Shown piece after piece: positions 7,769 to 16,129 of a stretch of DNA of 42,973 nucleotides. Position 1 is the first letter of the stretch; each line of letters opens with the position of its first letter. This DNA comes from DATBRC01 sp036560485 (GTDB lineage Bacteria; Pseudomonadota; Gammaproteobacteria; Burkholderiales; Burkholderiaceae_D): the NCBI GenBank assembly GCA_036560485.1, contig DATBRC010000016.1, positions 1-42,973 of the forward strand. Reading direction: 5' to 3'. Under the pieces are notes generated by a model. That model searched no databases. It was not told the origin of the DNA and was given only the letters and a program-made list of their open reading frames with translations. Made by a program: the position numbers and the translations under genes.

Positions 7769-9085
7769 TTAACCCAGCCGAATCATTCCCGCAGCAACAG
7801 TCTGATGCGTCACTTCATCGATCAGGATAAACGAGCCGGTTGCGCGAATCGTATCGTATGCATCGGCTGCCAATGGCTGCTGCACATTGATCGAAATGCT
7901 GGCGATATCATTAAGCTTCAATCCATCGGCCGGACGTTTTTCTTGCGTGTTGATATCGAGCAGCGTATCGACTTTGGTGATGCGCGCTGCAACTTGTTTG
8001 GTTGTATGTTTCAACCAGTATTTGCGGCGCAGGTCGAGTGGCTCTTCCGACAGCCAGCACACATCGGCATTAACTGTCTTGAGCAAAGTCGCAGGCTGCT
8101 CGACAGAGGCCAGCATGTCGCCGCGTGAAATATCGAGATATTCTTCCAGTAACAAGGTTACTGATTGGCCGACCACGGCGGATTCATGCGAACCTTCCAG
8201 CGTCAAAAGATCCTTGACCGTGGCGCTGAGACCATTCGGTTGTACGACCAGTTTGTCGCCCTTGCGTACTTTACCTGCTTCGATACGGCCCATGTAACCG
8301 CGGAAGTCATTCGCTTCGTGGCCGTTATGGCGCGCGACCAATTGCACTGGGAAGCGGAATGGCTCATCGTGCGATTCATCATAGACACTCAAGGATTCCA
8401 GCAACTCGATCAGAGTTGGGCCTTGATACCACGACATTTTTTCGCTGGCTGTCACCACGTTGTCGCCGGTCAGCGCAGACAATGGAATCGGGCGGATATC
8501 CTTCAAGCCGAGTTGTTTGGCAAAAGTCTGGTATGCACCAACAATGCGGTCATACACAGTTTGATCGTAATTGACCAAATCCATCTTATTGACAGCGACC
8601 ACCACATGTTCAATCTGCAGCAGGTGCGCAATGGTCGAGTGGCGTTTGGTCTGGATCAGCAAATCGACGCTGCCATCGTCACCGAGTTTTACTTTCGATA
8701 CGTCGATCAAAATGATGACCGCATCTGCAGTCGACGCGCCCGTCACCATGTTGCGTGTATATTGCTCGTGGCCTGGTGTGTCGGCGATGATGAACTTGCG
8801 TTTCGGCGTCGCAAAGTAACGGTACGCGACGTCGATCGTGATACCTTGCTCACGCTCGGCTTCCAGTCCGTCTGTCAGTAACGACAAGTCAATCGTATCG
8901 CCCACGGTGCGTTTATTTTTTGCGCGCGATACCGCAGCCAATTGGTCGGCGAAGATGCCTTTGCTGTCGAACAGCAAACGACCGATCAGCGTACTCTTTC
9001 CATCATCAACCGAACCCGCGGTGATGAAGCGTAACAAGCCGCGCTCTGCTGATTTCTCTGAAACTTCTTTCAATTGCGCGCTCAT
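7769..9085 (-). CDS. cysN: Sulfate adenylyltransferase subunit 1 (GTPase subunit)
   Basis: Regulatory GTPase of ATP sulfurylase; GTP hydrolysis drives formation of APS from sulfate and ATP by the CysD partner. The 438-aa protein shows the translational-GTPase motifs: GSVDDGKST (24-32), DTPGHEQYT (about 102-110) and NKMDL (about 157-161), followed by EF-Tu-like beta-barrel domains. There is no C-terminal APS-kinase (CysC) fusion. That agrees with the APS-type reductase in the same operon, which needs no PAPS. Its ATG overlaps the cysD stop by one base (TAATG). Confidence 0.95.
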   Translation of the reverse strand: MSAQLKEVSEKSAERGLLRFITAGSVDDGKSTLIGRLLFDSKGIFADQLAAVSRAKNKRTVGDTIDLSLLTDGLEAEREQGITIDVAYRYFATPKRKFIIADTPGHEQYTRNMVTGASTADAVIILIDVSKVKLGDDGSVDLLIQTKRHSTIAHLLQIEHVVVAVNKMDLVNYDQTVYDRIVGAYQTFAKQLGLKDIRPIPLSALTGDNVVTASEKMSWYQGPTLIELLESLSVYDESHDEPFRFPVQLVARHNGHEANDFRGYMGRIEAGKVRKGDKLVVQPNGLSATVKDLLTLEGSHESAVVGQSVTLLLEEYLDISRGDMLASVEQPATLLKTVNADVCWLSEEPLDLRRKYWLKHTTKQVAARITKVDTLLDINTQEKRPADGLKLNDIASISINVQQPLAADAYDTIRATGSFILIDEVTHQTVAAGMIRLG

Positions 9086-10020
9086 TAGAAATATCCTTCT
9101 TTTTTACGTTTTTCCATCGATGCTTCGGATGTCTGATCGTCCATGCGCGTTGCACCGCGTTCGGTGATTTGCGTGACCGCGGTTTCTGCGATGATCGCAT
9201 CGACATCTGCTGCATCGGACGCAACCGGGCAGGTGCAGGAAATATCGCCGACGGTGCGGAAGCGCACGGTGCGTGTTTCAACTGTTTCGCCTTCTTTTGC
9301 CGGCGTCAAATTGGTCAACGGCACCAGCAAGCCATTGCGCGGAATCACTTGACGCTGATGCGCAAAATAAATCGGTGGCAGTTCGAGTTTTTCGCGTGCG
9401 ATGTACTGCCACACGTCGAGTTCGGTCCAGTTGGAGATCGGGAATACGCGCATGTTTTCGCCCGGATGGACGCGCGTGTTGTACAAGTCCCAGAGCTCCG
9501 GACGTTGCGCTTTCGGATTCCATTGGCCGAATTCATCGCGGAATGAAAAGATACGTTCCTTAGCGCGGGCTTTTTCTTCATCGCGACGTGCGCCGCCGAT
9601 GCAGGCGTCGAATTTGTGTTCGGCAATCGTTTCCAATAGCGTCACCGCTTGCGCAGCATTGCGCGAATCGGTCAGCGGATTGCGCAGACGCACAGTGCCG
9701 CGTTTGATCGAATCTTCGACCGAGCCGACGATCAGACGCTCGCCCAATTCAGCAACGCGTTTGTCGCGGAAAGTAATGACTTCTTCAAAGTTGTGGCCGG
9801 TATCGATGTGCACCAACGGAAACGGGAATTTACCCGGACGGAATGCTTTCTCGGCAATGCGCAACAACACAACCGAATCCTTGCCGCCCGAAAAGAGCAA
9901 TGCAGGGTTCGAGCACTCGGCTGCAACTTCGCGCATGATGTGGATGGCTTCGGATTCGAGCCAATCCAGATGACGGTTACTCGCTGCATCCAGGAATAAT
10001 TTTTCGACTGCTGTATTCAT
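9085..10020 (-). CDS. cysD: Sulfate adenylyltransferase subunit 2
   Basis: Catalytic subunit of ATP sulfurylase: it adenylates sulfate to APS in the cytoplasm. It is 311 aa, near the usual family length (about 300). The PP-loop SGGKDS (residues 44-49) binds the ATP pyrophosphate. It lies between cysH and cysN and overlaps cysN by one base, as expected for subunits made in equal amounts. The ATG at 10020 opens the conserved N-terminal helix (LDWLESEAIHIMREV). Confidence 0.95.
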   Translation of the reverse strand: MNTAVEKLFLDAASNRHLDWLESEAIHIMREVAAECSNPALLFSGGKDSVVLLRIAEKAFRPGKFPFPLVHIDTGHNFEEVITFRDKRVAELGERLIVGSVEDSIKRGTVRLRNPLTDSRNAAQAVTLLETIAEHKFDACIGGARRDEEKARAKERIFSFRDEFGQWNPKAQRPELWDLYNTRVHPGENMRVFPISNWTELDVWQYIAREKLELPPIYFAHQRQVIPRNGLLVPLTNLTPAKEGETVETRTVRFRTVGDISCTCPVASDAADVDAIIAETAVTQITERGATRMDDQTSEASMEKRKKEGYF

Positions 10021-10044
10021 ATGTTCTTCAATTAATGTTGTGTT

Positions 10045-10755
10045 TTATATTGCTTTAATGCGTACCAGCTTGCCATCGACAATATGCAAGCCACATTCTT
10101 TACTATCCGCATTCTCCCACCACCAGCGTCCGGCACGCACATCTTCACCCGGCTGGATCGCACGGGTGCAAGGTTCGCAACCGATCGATGGATAGCCTTT
10201 ATCATGCAGCGGGTTGTACGGTACATTGTTGCTGCGAATATAGTTCCAGACGTCTTCTTCCGACCAGTCAGCCAGCGGATTGAATTTGGTCATGCCATGC
10301 GCTTCATCGTTCTCTTGCACATCGAGTGTGGCGCGCGTGGTCGATTGAGAACGGCGCTGTCCCGTCACCCACGCCTTGTTGCCGGCCAGTGCGCGATTAA
10401 GCGGTTCAACCTTGCGGATGCGGCAGCATTCCTTGCGCATGTCGACGCTTTCATAAAACGCATTCAAGCCGTTTTGTTTTACGTACGCATCGACCGCTGC
10501 TGTTTCAGGGCGATACAACACGACATCGTAGCCGTAGGTTTCCTTGATGCGATCCAGCACGCCTAAGGTTTCCTTATGCAAGCGGCCAGTCTCCAGCGTG
10601 AAGATCGTAATCGGCAGCTTGGCGCGCAAGATCATGTCGGTCAGCACCATGTCTTCAGCTGCCAGGCTTGACGCAAATACCGCAGGCGAAAAATCGCTCG
10701 CAACACGCGCCAATGTCGCTTGTGTTGTTGTAACGAGTTGATTGAAATCAGTCAT
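10045..10755 (-). CDS. cysH: Adenylylsulfate (APS) reductase, assimilatory, [4Fe-4S] type
   Basis: Reduces activated sulfate to sulfite with thioredoxin-type electrons. At 236 aa it belongs to the CysH family. Two cysteine pairs, Cys110-Cys111 and Cys193-x2-Cys196, form the iron-sulfur cluster motif that marks APS reductases and is absent from E. coli-type PAPS reductase. The catalytic Cys221 sits in KECGLH near the C-terminus. No cysC kinase is encoded here, which fits direct use of APS. The start follows AAGAG; the 5' side carries a palindromic repeat pair separating it from the DUF934 gene. Confidence 0.93.
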   Translation of the reverse strand: MTDFNQLVTTTQATLARVASDFSPAVFASSLAAEDMVLTDMILRAKLPITIFTLETGRLHKETLGVLDRIKETYGYDVVLYRPETAAVDAYVKQNGLNAFYESVDMRKECCRIRKVEPLNRALAGNKAWVTGQRRSQSTTRATLDVQENDEAHGMTKFNPLADWSEEDVWNYIRSNNVPYNPLHDKGYPSIGCEPCTRAIQPGEDVRAGRWWWENADSKECGLHIVDGKLVRIKAI

Positions 10756-10795
10756 TTTTTCTCTTGCTTAAATTTATTTTACCCTTGGATACGCT

Positions 10796-10875
10796 ACCCC
10801 CATCCCAACCTTCCCCCTGCAAGGGGGAAGGAGTAAATTCCCTCCTCCGGGCAGGGGGAGGGTTAGGGTGGGGGT
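10796..10875. repeat. Inverted pair of C-rich palindromes between the DUF934 gene and cysH
   Basis: ACCCCCATCCCAACCTTCCCCCTGC (10796-10820) is complementary, with three mismatches, to 10851-10875. The transcript can therefore fold into a stem of about 25 bp around a short loop. Each half also holds a shorter hairpin (TTCCCCCTGCAAGGGGGAA). It is an intergenic dispersed repeat inside the cys operon. Confidence 0.85.
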
Positions 10876-10918
10876 CGAATGTATCAGCATGCTCGGAGCC
10901 ATTTGTCGTCGAAAAAAA

Positions 10919-11485
10919 CTAAATGCTGAAATCAACAGGAGCCTGCTGGCTGGTGTCTTGATTGACGTTGCCACGCTCATGCCGTTTGAATAGCGGCATT
11001 TTCTGATCCCACGAAGTTTGGTAAGGATCGGAAAAATCGGTCAATCCTTTCAGCGCATCATGGATGCTGCGATCCGGGCGCGTGGCAAATGAATTGAATC
11101 CCACACGCTGCATGTAAAACAGCTGATCGCGCAATACGTCGCCGATCGCGCGCAATTCACCTGTGAAGCCAAGGCGTGCGCGCAAGTTGTAGGCGATCGA
11201 ATAACCGCGGCCATCTGCGAATTTCGGGAAGTTGACTGCAATCACCGGCAGCTTCGCGGCATCTGCTTTCAATCCTTCCGGACGCTCATGACTGTCGATC
11301 CATACGCCGATATCGCTACGCGTTTGCAACACCTCATGCTGTGCTTGCCATACGGTCAGCGGCACGATGGTTTTTCCGGCAGGGACGGCGAACGATTCCG
11401 GCGCATCGCCTTCGGTCAGACGCACAACGGTCCAATCGTCGCTGACGACTTCTCTGTTTTTGATAATCAAATTAGACACAGGCAT
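10919..11485 (-). CDS. DUF934 protein of the sulfite reductase operon
   Basis: A 188-aa protein of family DUF934, regularly encoded directly after the hemoprotein sulfite reductase in proteobacterial cys operons; its biochemical function is not known to me. No catalytic motif can be named. The frame is open to 11749 inside cysI, but the ATG at 11485 is preceded by GGAGAAG and overlaps the cysI end by 14 bases, giving a translationally coupled pair. The C-terminus carries a short polar tail. A role as an accessory factor for CysI is an inference from neighbourhood only. Confidence 0.85.
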   Translation of the reverse strand: MPVSNLIIKNREVVSDDWTVVRLTEGDAPESFAVPAGKTIVPLTVWQAQHEVLQTRSDIGVWIDSHERPEGLKADAAKLPVIAVNFPKFADGRGYSIAYNLRARLGFTGELRAIGDVLRDQLFYMQRVGFNSFATRPDRSIHDALKGLTDFSDPYQTSWDQKMPLFKRHERGNVNQDTSQQAPVDFSI

Positions 11486-13169
11486 CTTCTCCAACCAAAT
11501 GACCGCCTTTGATCGGCGATGCGTAAACATAATCCTTGAACGGCGTGACACCGATGCGGCGCACGGTATCGATGAAACGTTCATCTTCAATCCGGTCGCG
11601 CACATATACTTCGAGCAAGCGTTCGACCACACCCGGCATTTGTTGAGCAGAGAATGATGGGCCGATGATCTTGCCGATCGATGATTCATTACCTTGCGCG
11701 CCGCCGATGGAAACCTGGTACCACTCGTTGCCATCCTTGTCGACGCCAAGAATGCCGATGTTGCCGACGTGATGATGACCGCAGGCGTTGATACATCCCG
11801 AGATGTTCAATTCGATTTCACCGATGTCATGCTGGAAATCGAGATTGTCGAAACGTTCAGCAATTGCACCGGCAATCGGAATCGACTTCGCATTGGCCAA
11901 CGAGCAGAAATCGCCGCCGGGGCAGCAGATCATGTCGGTCAACAAGCCGATGTTCGGTGTGGCCAAGCCGTGTGCTTTCGCTTCTTTCCACAGCTCGATC
12001 AAATCGGATTGCTTGACGTCGGCGAGCACCAGATTCTGCTCGTGCGTGACGCGCAATTCACTGAAGCTGTAACGGTCTGCCAGATCGGCAACGAAATCCA
12101 TTTGTTCTGCGGTTGCATCGCCAGGAGGCACGCCGGTTTTCTTCAGCGACAAAGTGACGATCGCATAGCCCGGCACTTTATGCGCTCTTACATTGCGCTT
12201 CATCCAGTTGGAGAACGCTTTGTTTTCAACTTTGAATGCTTCTACGCCGGCATCATTGCCTGCGAGTTTTTCGTAGGCGGGCGGCGTGAAGTACGCAGCA
12301 ACGCGATTGAACTCTTCGTCCGTCAAGGTGCTTGGACCGTCCTTCAGGTCAGCCCATTCCGCTTCCACTTGTTTGCGGAAGTCTTCGATGCCGATTGCCT
12401 TCACCAGAATCTTGATGCGTGCCTTGTACATGTTGTCGCGACGGCCGTACTGGTTGTACACGCGCATGATCGCTTCGGTGTAGGTCAGCATGTGTTTCCA
12501 TGGCAGGAATTCGCAGATTACGCTGCCGAGAATCGGCGTGCGGCCCATGCCGCCACCGACCATCACGCGCAAGCCGATTTCGCCCTTGTCATTTTTAAGG
12601 ACGGTATAGGCGACATCATGGATTGCTGTCGCGGCACGATCTTCCACTGCGCCGTTGTAGGCCATCTTGAATTTGCGCGGCAGATAGGCAAACTCCGGAT
12701 GGAAGGTGCTCCACTGGCGCATGATTTCTGCATACGGGCGCGGATCGATCAATTCATCCGCAGCGACGCCGCAATATTCATCCGACGTGATGTTGCGGAT
12801 GCAGTTGCCCGAGGTCTGCACTGCGTGCATTTCAACCGATGCCAAATGCGCCAGAATATCGGGCGTCTGATCCAGCGTGATCCAGTTGTACTGAATGTTT
12901 TGTCGTGTAGTGAAATGACCATAACCGCGGTCATACTTGCGTGCGATAAACGCGAACATGCGCATCTGCTTGGACGACAACAGACCATACGGCACGGCAA
13001 CGCGCAGCATGTACGCATGACGCTGCATGTACAGGCCGTTTTGCAAACGCAACGGACGGAATTCGTCTTCGGTCAATTCATCAGCCAGGCGGCGGCGTAC
13101 CTGATCGCGATATTGTGCGACGCGCTCTTTGATGATTTGGTGATCGTATTGGTCGTAGCGATACATCAT
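11472..13169 (-). CDS. cysI: Sulfite reductase (siroheme/[4Fe-4S] hemoprotein)
   Basis: Six-electron reduction of sulfite to sulfide in the cytoplasm. The 565-aa protein has the duplicated ferredoxin-nitrite/sulfite reductase layout. The cluster and siroheme ligands are Cys416-x5-Cys422 (CPGGDFC) and Cys459-x3-Cys463 (GCINACG). No flavoprotein CysJ is encoded beside it, so the electron donor is probably ferredoxin-like or encoded elsewhere. Two ATGs in tandem (13169 and 13166) can start it, and AGGATTT precedes them. It is the second gene of the operon, 20 bases after the TSUP permease. Confidence 0.93.
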   Translation of the reverse strand: MMYRYDQYDHQIIKERVAQYRDQVRRRLADELTEDEFRPLRLQNGLYMQRHAYMLRVAVPYGLLSSKQMRMFAFIARKYDRGYGHFTTRQNIQYNWITLDQTPDILAHLASVEMHAVQTSGNCIRNITSDEYCGVAADELIDPRPYAEIMRQWSTFHPEFAYLPRKFKMAYNGAVEDRAATAIHDVAYTVLKNDKGEIGLRVMVGGGMGRTPILGSVICEFLPWKHMLTYTEAIMRVYNQYGRRDNMYKARIKILVKAIGIEDFRKQVEAEWADLKDGPSTLTDEEFNRVAAYFTPPAYEKLAGNDAGVEAFKVENKAFSNWMKRNVRAHKVPGYAIVTLSLKKTGVPPGDATAEQMDFVADLADRYSFSELRVTHEQNLVLADVKQSDLIELWKEAKAHGLATPNIGLLTDMICCPGGDFCSLANAKSIPIAGAIAERFDNLDFQHDIGEIELNISGCINACGHHHVGNIGILGVDKDGNEWYQVSIGGAQGNESSIGKIIGPSFSAQQMPGVVERLLEVYVRDRIEDERFIDTVRRIGVTPFKDYVYASPIKGGHLVGEDACV

Positions 13170-13189
13170 AAATCCTTAATGTCTACAGC

Positions 13190-13969
13190 TTAATAAATTA
13201 GTTTGACCGCAACAGCGGTAAGAGTGGTTGCCAGCAAACCGCGCAACACTTTTTCAGGTACCGAGCGGGCAGCCAATGAACCGATCGTGATGCCTGGCAC
13301 GGAACCCAACAGCAGCATCGCCAACAAGTCCCAGTTGATTGAACCCAACCACCAGTGGCCGAATGCTGCGATTGCTGTCAATGGTACCGCGTAGGCGATA
13401 TCCGTGCCGGCGATCTCGGCCGGCGACAGGCGAGGATAAAGCAAAACCAATAATGTTGCACCGATAGCACCTGCGCCAATTGATGAAATGGTGACTAATG
13501 TGCCGAGCAGCGCGCCAGCCAGAATGGTGGCAGCATTTAATTGCATGCCTTGCAGCTGTTTATCAGGATTCGCAATGATCCAGCGTTGCATGCGTCCTCT
13601 AAATAACAACGCGACAACCGTTAACAGCACGGACACGGCAATCGAATAGCGAATGACTTGGGCAATCTCTTTATCAAGCGCGCCAAAAGATTTCAAAGCG
13701 AACGTCGACAGAAGCGCAGCAGGCAGGGCGCCAAGGCATAGAAGCCTTACGACATTCCAATGCACTGTCCCGCGAAAACGGTGCGCAAATGTCCCTGCGC
13801 CTTTGGTAATGGAGGCAAAAGCCAGATCAGTTCCGACAGCGACTGTAGGGGAAATGCCGAATAACAGCGTCAAAAGCGGCGTCATCAAAGAGCCGCCGCC
13901 GACGCCAGTCAGGCCAACCAACGTGCCAACCGCAAAACCGGAAATTACATAAGTAAGAGAAAACGTCAT
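13190..13969 (-). CDS. TSUP (TauE/SafE) family permease at the head of the cys operon
   Basis: Integral inner-membrane protein of 259 aa with about eight hydrophobic segments and the family's Gly-rich first helix (GTLVGLTGVGGGSLMTP, about 16-32) repeated in the second half. TSUP proteins move sulfite, sulfate or organosulfur anions. As first gene of a sulfate assimilation operon, sulfate entry or sulfite export is likely; direction cannot be read from sequence. The start follows GAGGTCTT. It is divergent from the cysB-like regulator across a 133-base AT-rich gap. Confidence 0.88.
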   Translation of the reverse strand: MTFSLTYVISGFAVGTLVGLTGVGGGSLMTPLLTLLFGISPTVAVGTDLAFASITKGAGTFAHRFRGTVHWNVVRLLCLGALPAALLSTFALKSFGALDKEIAQVIRYSIAVSVLLTVVALLFRGRMQRWIIANPDKQLQGMQLNAATILAGALLGTLVTISSIGAGAIGATLLVLLYPRLSPAEIAGTDIAYAVPLTAIAAFGHWWLGSINWDLLAMLLLGSVPGITIGSLAARSVPEKVLRGLLATTLTAVAVKLIY

Positions 13970-14102
13970 AAGACCTCGCGCAAAGTAGCCTGAATCGTAA
14001 TAAACTTCATGCTTATTCCAAACTACTTAGTATTTATTTGCTTATATGCTTATTTGGCATATACAAATGAAAAAATAAGTTGCAAATAATACAATAAAAT
14101 AT
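13970..14102. promoter_or_regulatory. Divergent control region, probable CysB site
   Basis: This gap is very AT-rich, unlike the flanking genes. GCTTAT occurs three times (14011, 14040, 14048), with TTATTTG-type half sites around it. CysB-family regulators bind such AT-rich half sites next to cys promoters. No exact operator can be fixed by eye, and the cysB-like gene has no visible shine-dalgarno. Confidence 0.45.
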
Positions 14103-15044
14103 ATGAACCTTCACCAATTACGTTTCGTCCGTGAAGCTGTCAGGCAAAACTTCAACCTGACTGAAGCTGCCAAGGCGCTTTTCACGTCGCAGCCGGGTGT
14201 TTCCAAGGCCATCATCGAATTGGAAGAAGAATTGGGCGTCGATATCTTTACCAGGCATGGCAAACGTATTCGCGGGTTGACTGAGCCGGGAAGGGCTGTA
14301 TTGAAGGCGGTGGAATTGATCATGCAGGAAATTGACGGCTTGAAACGTATCGGCAAAGAATTTGCAGCGCATGACAGTGGCAGTTTGACTATTGCTACAA
14401 CGCATACGCAAGCACGTTATTCGTTACCAAAGGTCGTACAAGCGTTTACACAAAAATTTCCCAAAGTGCGTCTTTCATTGTTGCAAGGCAATCCAAAGCA
14501 GGTTGCAGAAATGGTGCTGCGCGATCAGGCGGATATCGCGATTGCTACTGAATCGATTGCGGAAGTCGACGGTCTTATCACCATACCGTGCTATCAATGG
14601 GAACATGTTGTGGTTACTCAACCTGAGCATCCATTGCTTAAATCCAAATCGCTGACGCTGGAAGAAATTGCAGCTTACCCATTGATTACTTATGACAATG
14701 CTTTCACCGGTCGCGCCAAGATCGATCATGCATTCGCCGTACGTCACTTGAAGCCTGATGTATTGCTCGAAGCGATTGATGCCGATGTCATTAAAACTTA
14801 TGTTGAGCTTGGATTGGGTGTTGGTATTATTGCCGGCATGGCATTCGATGCCGAGCGCGACAAGAATTTGCGTGCGATGGGTGTAGGCAATCTGTTCGGC
14901 ACAAATGTGTCGCGCGTTGCGTTGAAACAAGGCGCTTATCTGCGCAGTTATGTGTATACCTTTATCGAATTGATGACGCCTACCTTGAACCGTAAATTGA
15001 TAGAGCAAGTGATGAACGGCGAGAAAGATGTTTACGAGTTGTGA
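14103..15044 (+). CDS. cysB: CysB/Cbl-type LysR regulator of sulfur assimilation
   Basis: LysR-family transcription factor of 313 aa. The winged helix-turn-helix lies at about 1-60 (LTEAAKALFTSQPGVSKAI), and the inducer domain from about 90. The stretch TIATTHTQARYSLP at the domain start is characteristic of CysB/Cbl, which bind O-acetylserine, thiosulfate or sulfate. It is divergent from the cys operon, which it most likely activates; autoregulation from the shared gap is plausible. CysB and Cbl cannot be separated by reading alone. It overlaps or abuts the methyltransferase gene. Confidence 0.92.
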   Translation: MNLHQLRFVREAVRQNFNLTEAAKALFTSQPGVSKAIIELEEELGVDIFTRHGKRIRGLTEPGRAVLKAVELIMQEIDGLKRIGKEFAAHDSGSLTIATTHTQARYSLPKVVQAFTQKFPKVRLSLLQGNPKQVAEMVLRDQADIAIATESIAEVDGLITIPCYQWEHVVVTQPEHPLLKSKSLTLEEIAAYPLITYDNAFTGRAKIDHAFAVRHLKPDVLLEAIDADVIKTYVELGLGVGIIAGMAFDAERDKNLRAMGVGNLFGTNVSRVALKQGAYLRSYVYTFIELMTPTLNRKLIEQVMNGEKDVYEL

Positions 15045-15046
15045 CG

Positions 15047-15703
15047 ATGCAAAATAAAGAACGCGACGAAATGGCAAAGTACTATGCCAAGCTGGCAGGC
15101 AAGTATGATCAGGATTATGCAACCGCTGACCAGCAATCGGATCTGGATCAGTTGCACGAGTGTGTCAGCGATGTCTTGAGTGATCATCGTGTATTGGAAC
15201 TTGCTTGCGGCACCGGACATTGGACGGAGCAATATGCTGCGTCAGCTCGGTCAGTACTGGCCACTGATATCAATCCCGAAATGCTGGAGCAGGCAAAAGC
15301 CAAAGGACTGCCGTCCGACAAGGTACAGTTTCGTTTGATGGATGCGTTTGATCCGGATGTTGACGGTAACTTTACTGCCTGCTTTGCCGGATTCTGGTGG
15401 TCGCATGTGAAGCGCCAGGAACAGCAAGGCTTTTTGGCTATGCTGCGCAAGAAGCTTGGGAAGGATGCGTTGCTGGTGTTGCTGGATGATTGCCATGTGG
15501 AGAGTGACAGCACGACCATTGCACGTACGGATCTGGATGGGAATACTTTTCAGCTTAGAACTTTGCCGAATGGAGAGCGGTATGAAGTGCTGAAGAATTA
15601 TCCGACGGATAGTGCGTTGAGGAAGAGGTTTGCGGAGTCGGTTAAGGAGATTCGGATTGTGAGGTTGGAGAATTTTTGGATGTTGACGGGGCGGTTTAAA
15701 TAG
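15047..15703 (+). CDS. Class I SAM-dependent methyltransferase
   Basis: A 218-aa Rossmann-type methyltransferase. The SAM-binding motif I is VLELACGTGHWTEQY (near residues 49-63), followed by the acidic end of strand 2 (ATDINPEML). The substrate is unknown. The ATG at 15047 lies two bases after the cysB stop; a GTG at 15041 overlapping that stop (GTGA) is an equal alternative. Co-transcription with cysB is likely from the spacing, but no link to sulfur metabolism is shown by the sequence. Confidence 0.82.
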   Translation: MQNKERDEMAKYYAKLAGKYDQDYATADQQSDLDQLHECVSDVLSDHRVLELACGTGHWTEQYAASARSVLATDINPEMLEQAKAKGLPSDKVQFRLMDAFDPDVDGNFTACFAGFWWSHVKRQEQQGFLAMLRKKLGKDALLVLLDDCHVESDSTTIARTDLDGNTFQLRTLPNGERYEVLKNYPTDSALRKRFAESVKEIRIVRLENFWMLTGRFK

Positions 15704-15736
15704 TTGATCGTTCGTTTCCATTAATTGATCATTCCC

Positions 15737-16126
15737 ATGACTGACAACTACGTAACCCGAGGCGAATTATTTCTGCTGCTGACCAAATGGCAAAGCGGCG
15801 AACTCAGTACGCAGGACGTATGGGATTGGGCGAGTCATCGCTGTTTGCCCGGCTATACGCAATACGATGATTGGGAGGATGAATCATCGGTGGCGAATGA
15901 AATTCTTTGCCATCTCGATAGCCTTGATATGAATCTGGTGCTGGTGGAGGACGCGCCGATTCATTTGGCGTTTCTGTCAACGCCGGTAGGAGATTTTACA
16001 GAGGGTTATCGCGTGTGGCGGCAGGCGCATGATCAGATTGATTTGGAAGCGCGTCGTCAGCTTCTGCAAGACGAGCCGATTTATGGACCATTTTGCAAAC
16101 GAGCTATTGAAGGGGATAAAGCCTGA
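15737..16126 (+). CDS. Uncharacterised acidic small protein
   Basis: A 129-aa soluble, acidic protein that I cannot assign. An N-terminal helical stretch (GELFLLLTKWQSGELSTQDVWDWA) is followed by DDWEDESSVANEILCHLDSL, a pattern seen in small hypothetical proteins of proteobacteria. No signal peptide or membrane segment is present. It follows the methyltransferase after 33 bases and ends three bases before the convergent cheA stop. The start is placed at ATG 15737; a TTG lies four codons earlier. Confidence 0.6.
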   Translation: MTDNYVTRGELFLLLTKWQSGELSTQDVWDWASHRCLPGYTQYDDWEDESSVANEILCHLDSLDMNLVLVEDAPIHLAFLSTPVGDFTEGYRVWRQAHDQIDLEARRQLLQDEPIYGPFCKRAIEGDKA

Positions 16127-16129
16127 TTC

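Noticed and set aside
8165..8881. A 238-codon plus-strand ORF antisense to cysN
   Set aside because: Shadow of the cysN GTPase gene, whose motifs are unambiguous.
11694..13193. A 499-codon plus-strand ORF antisense to cysI
   Set aside because: It is a codon-bias shadow of cysI, with a His/Val/Gln/Asp-rich composition and no family features.
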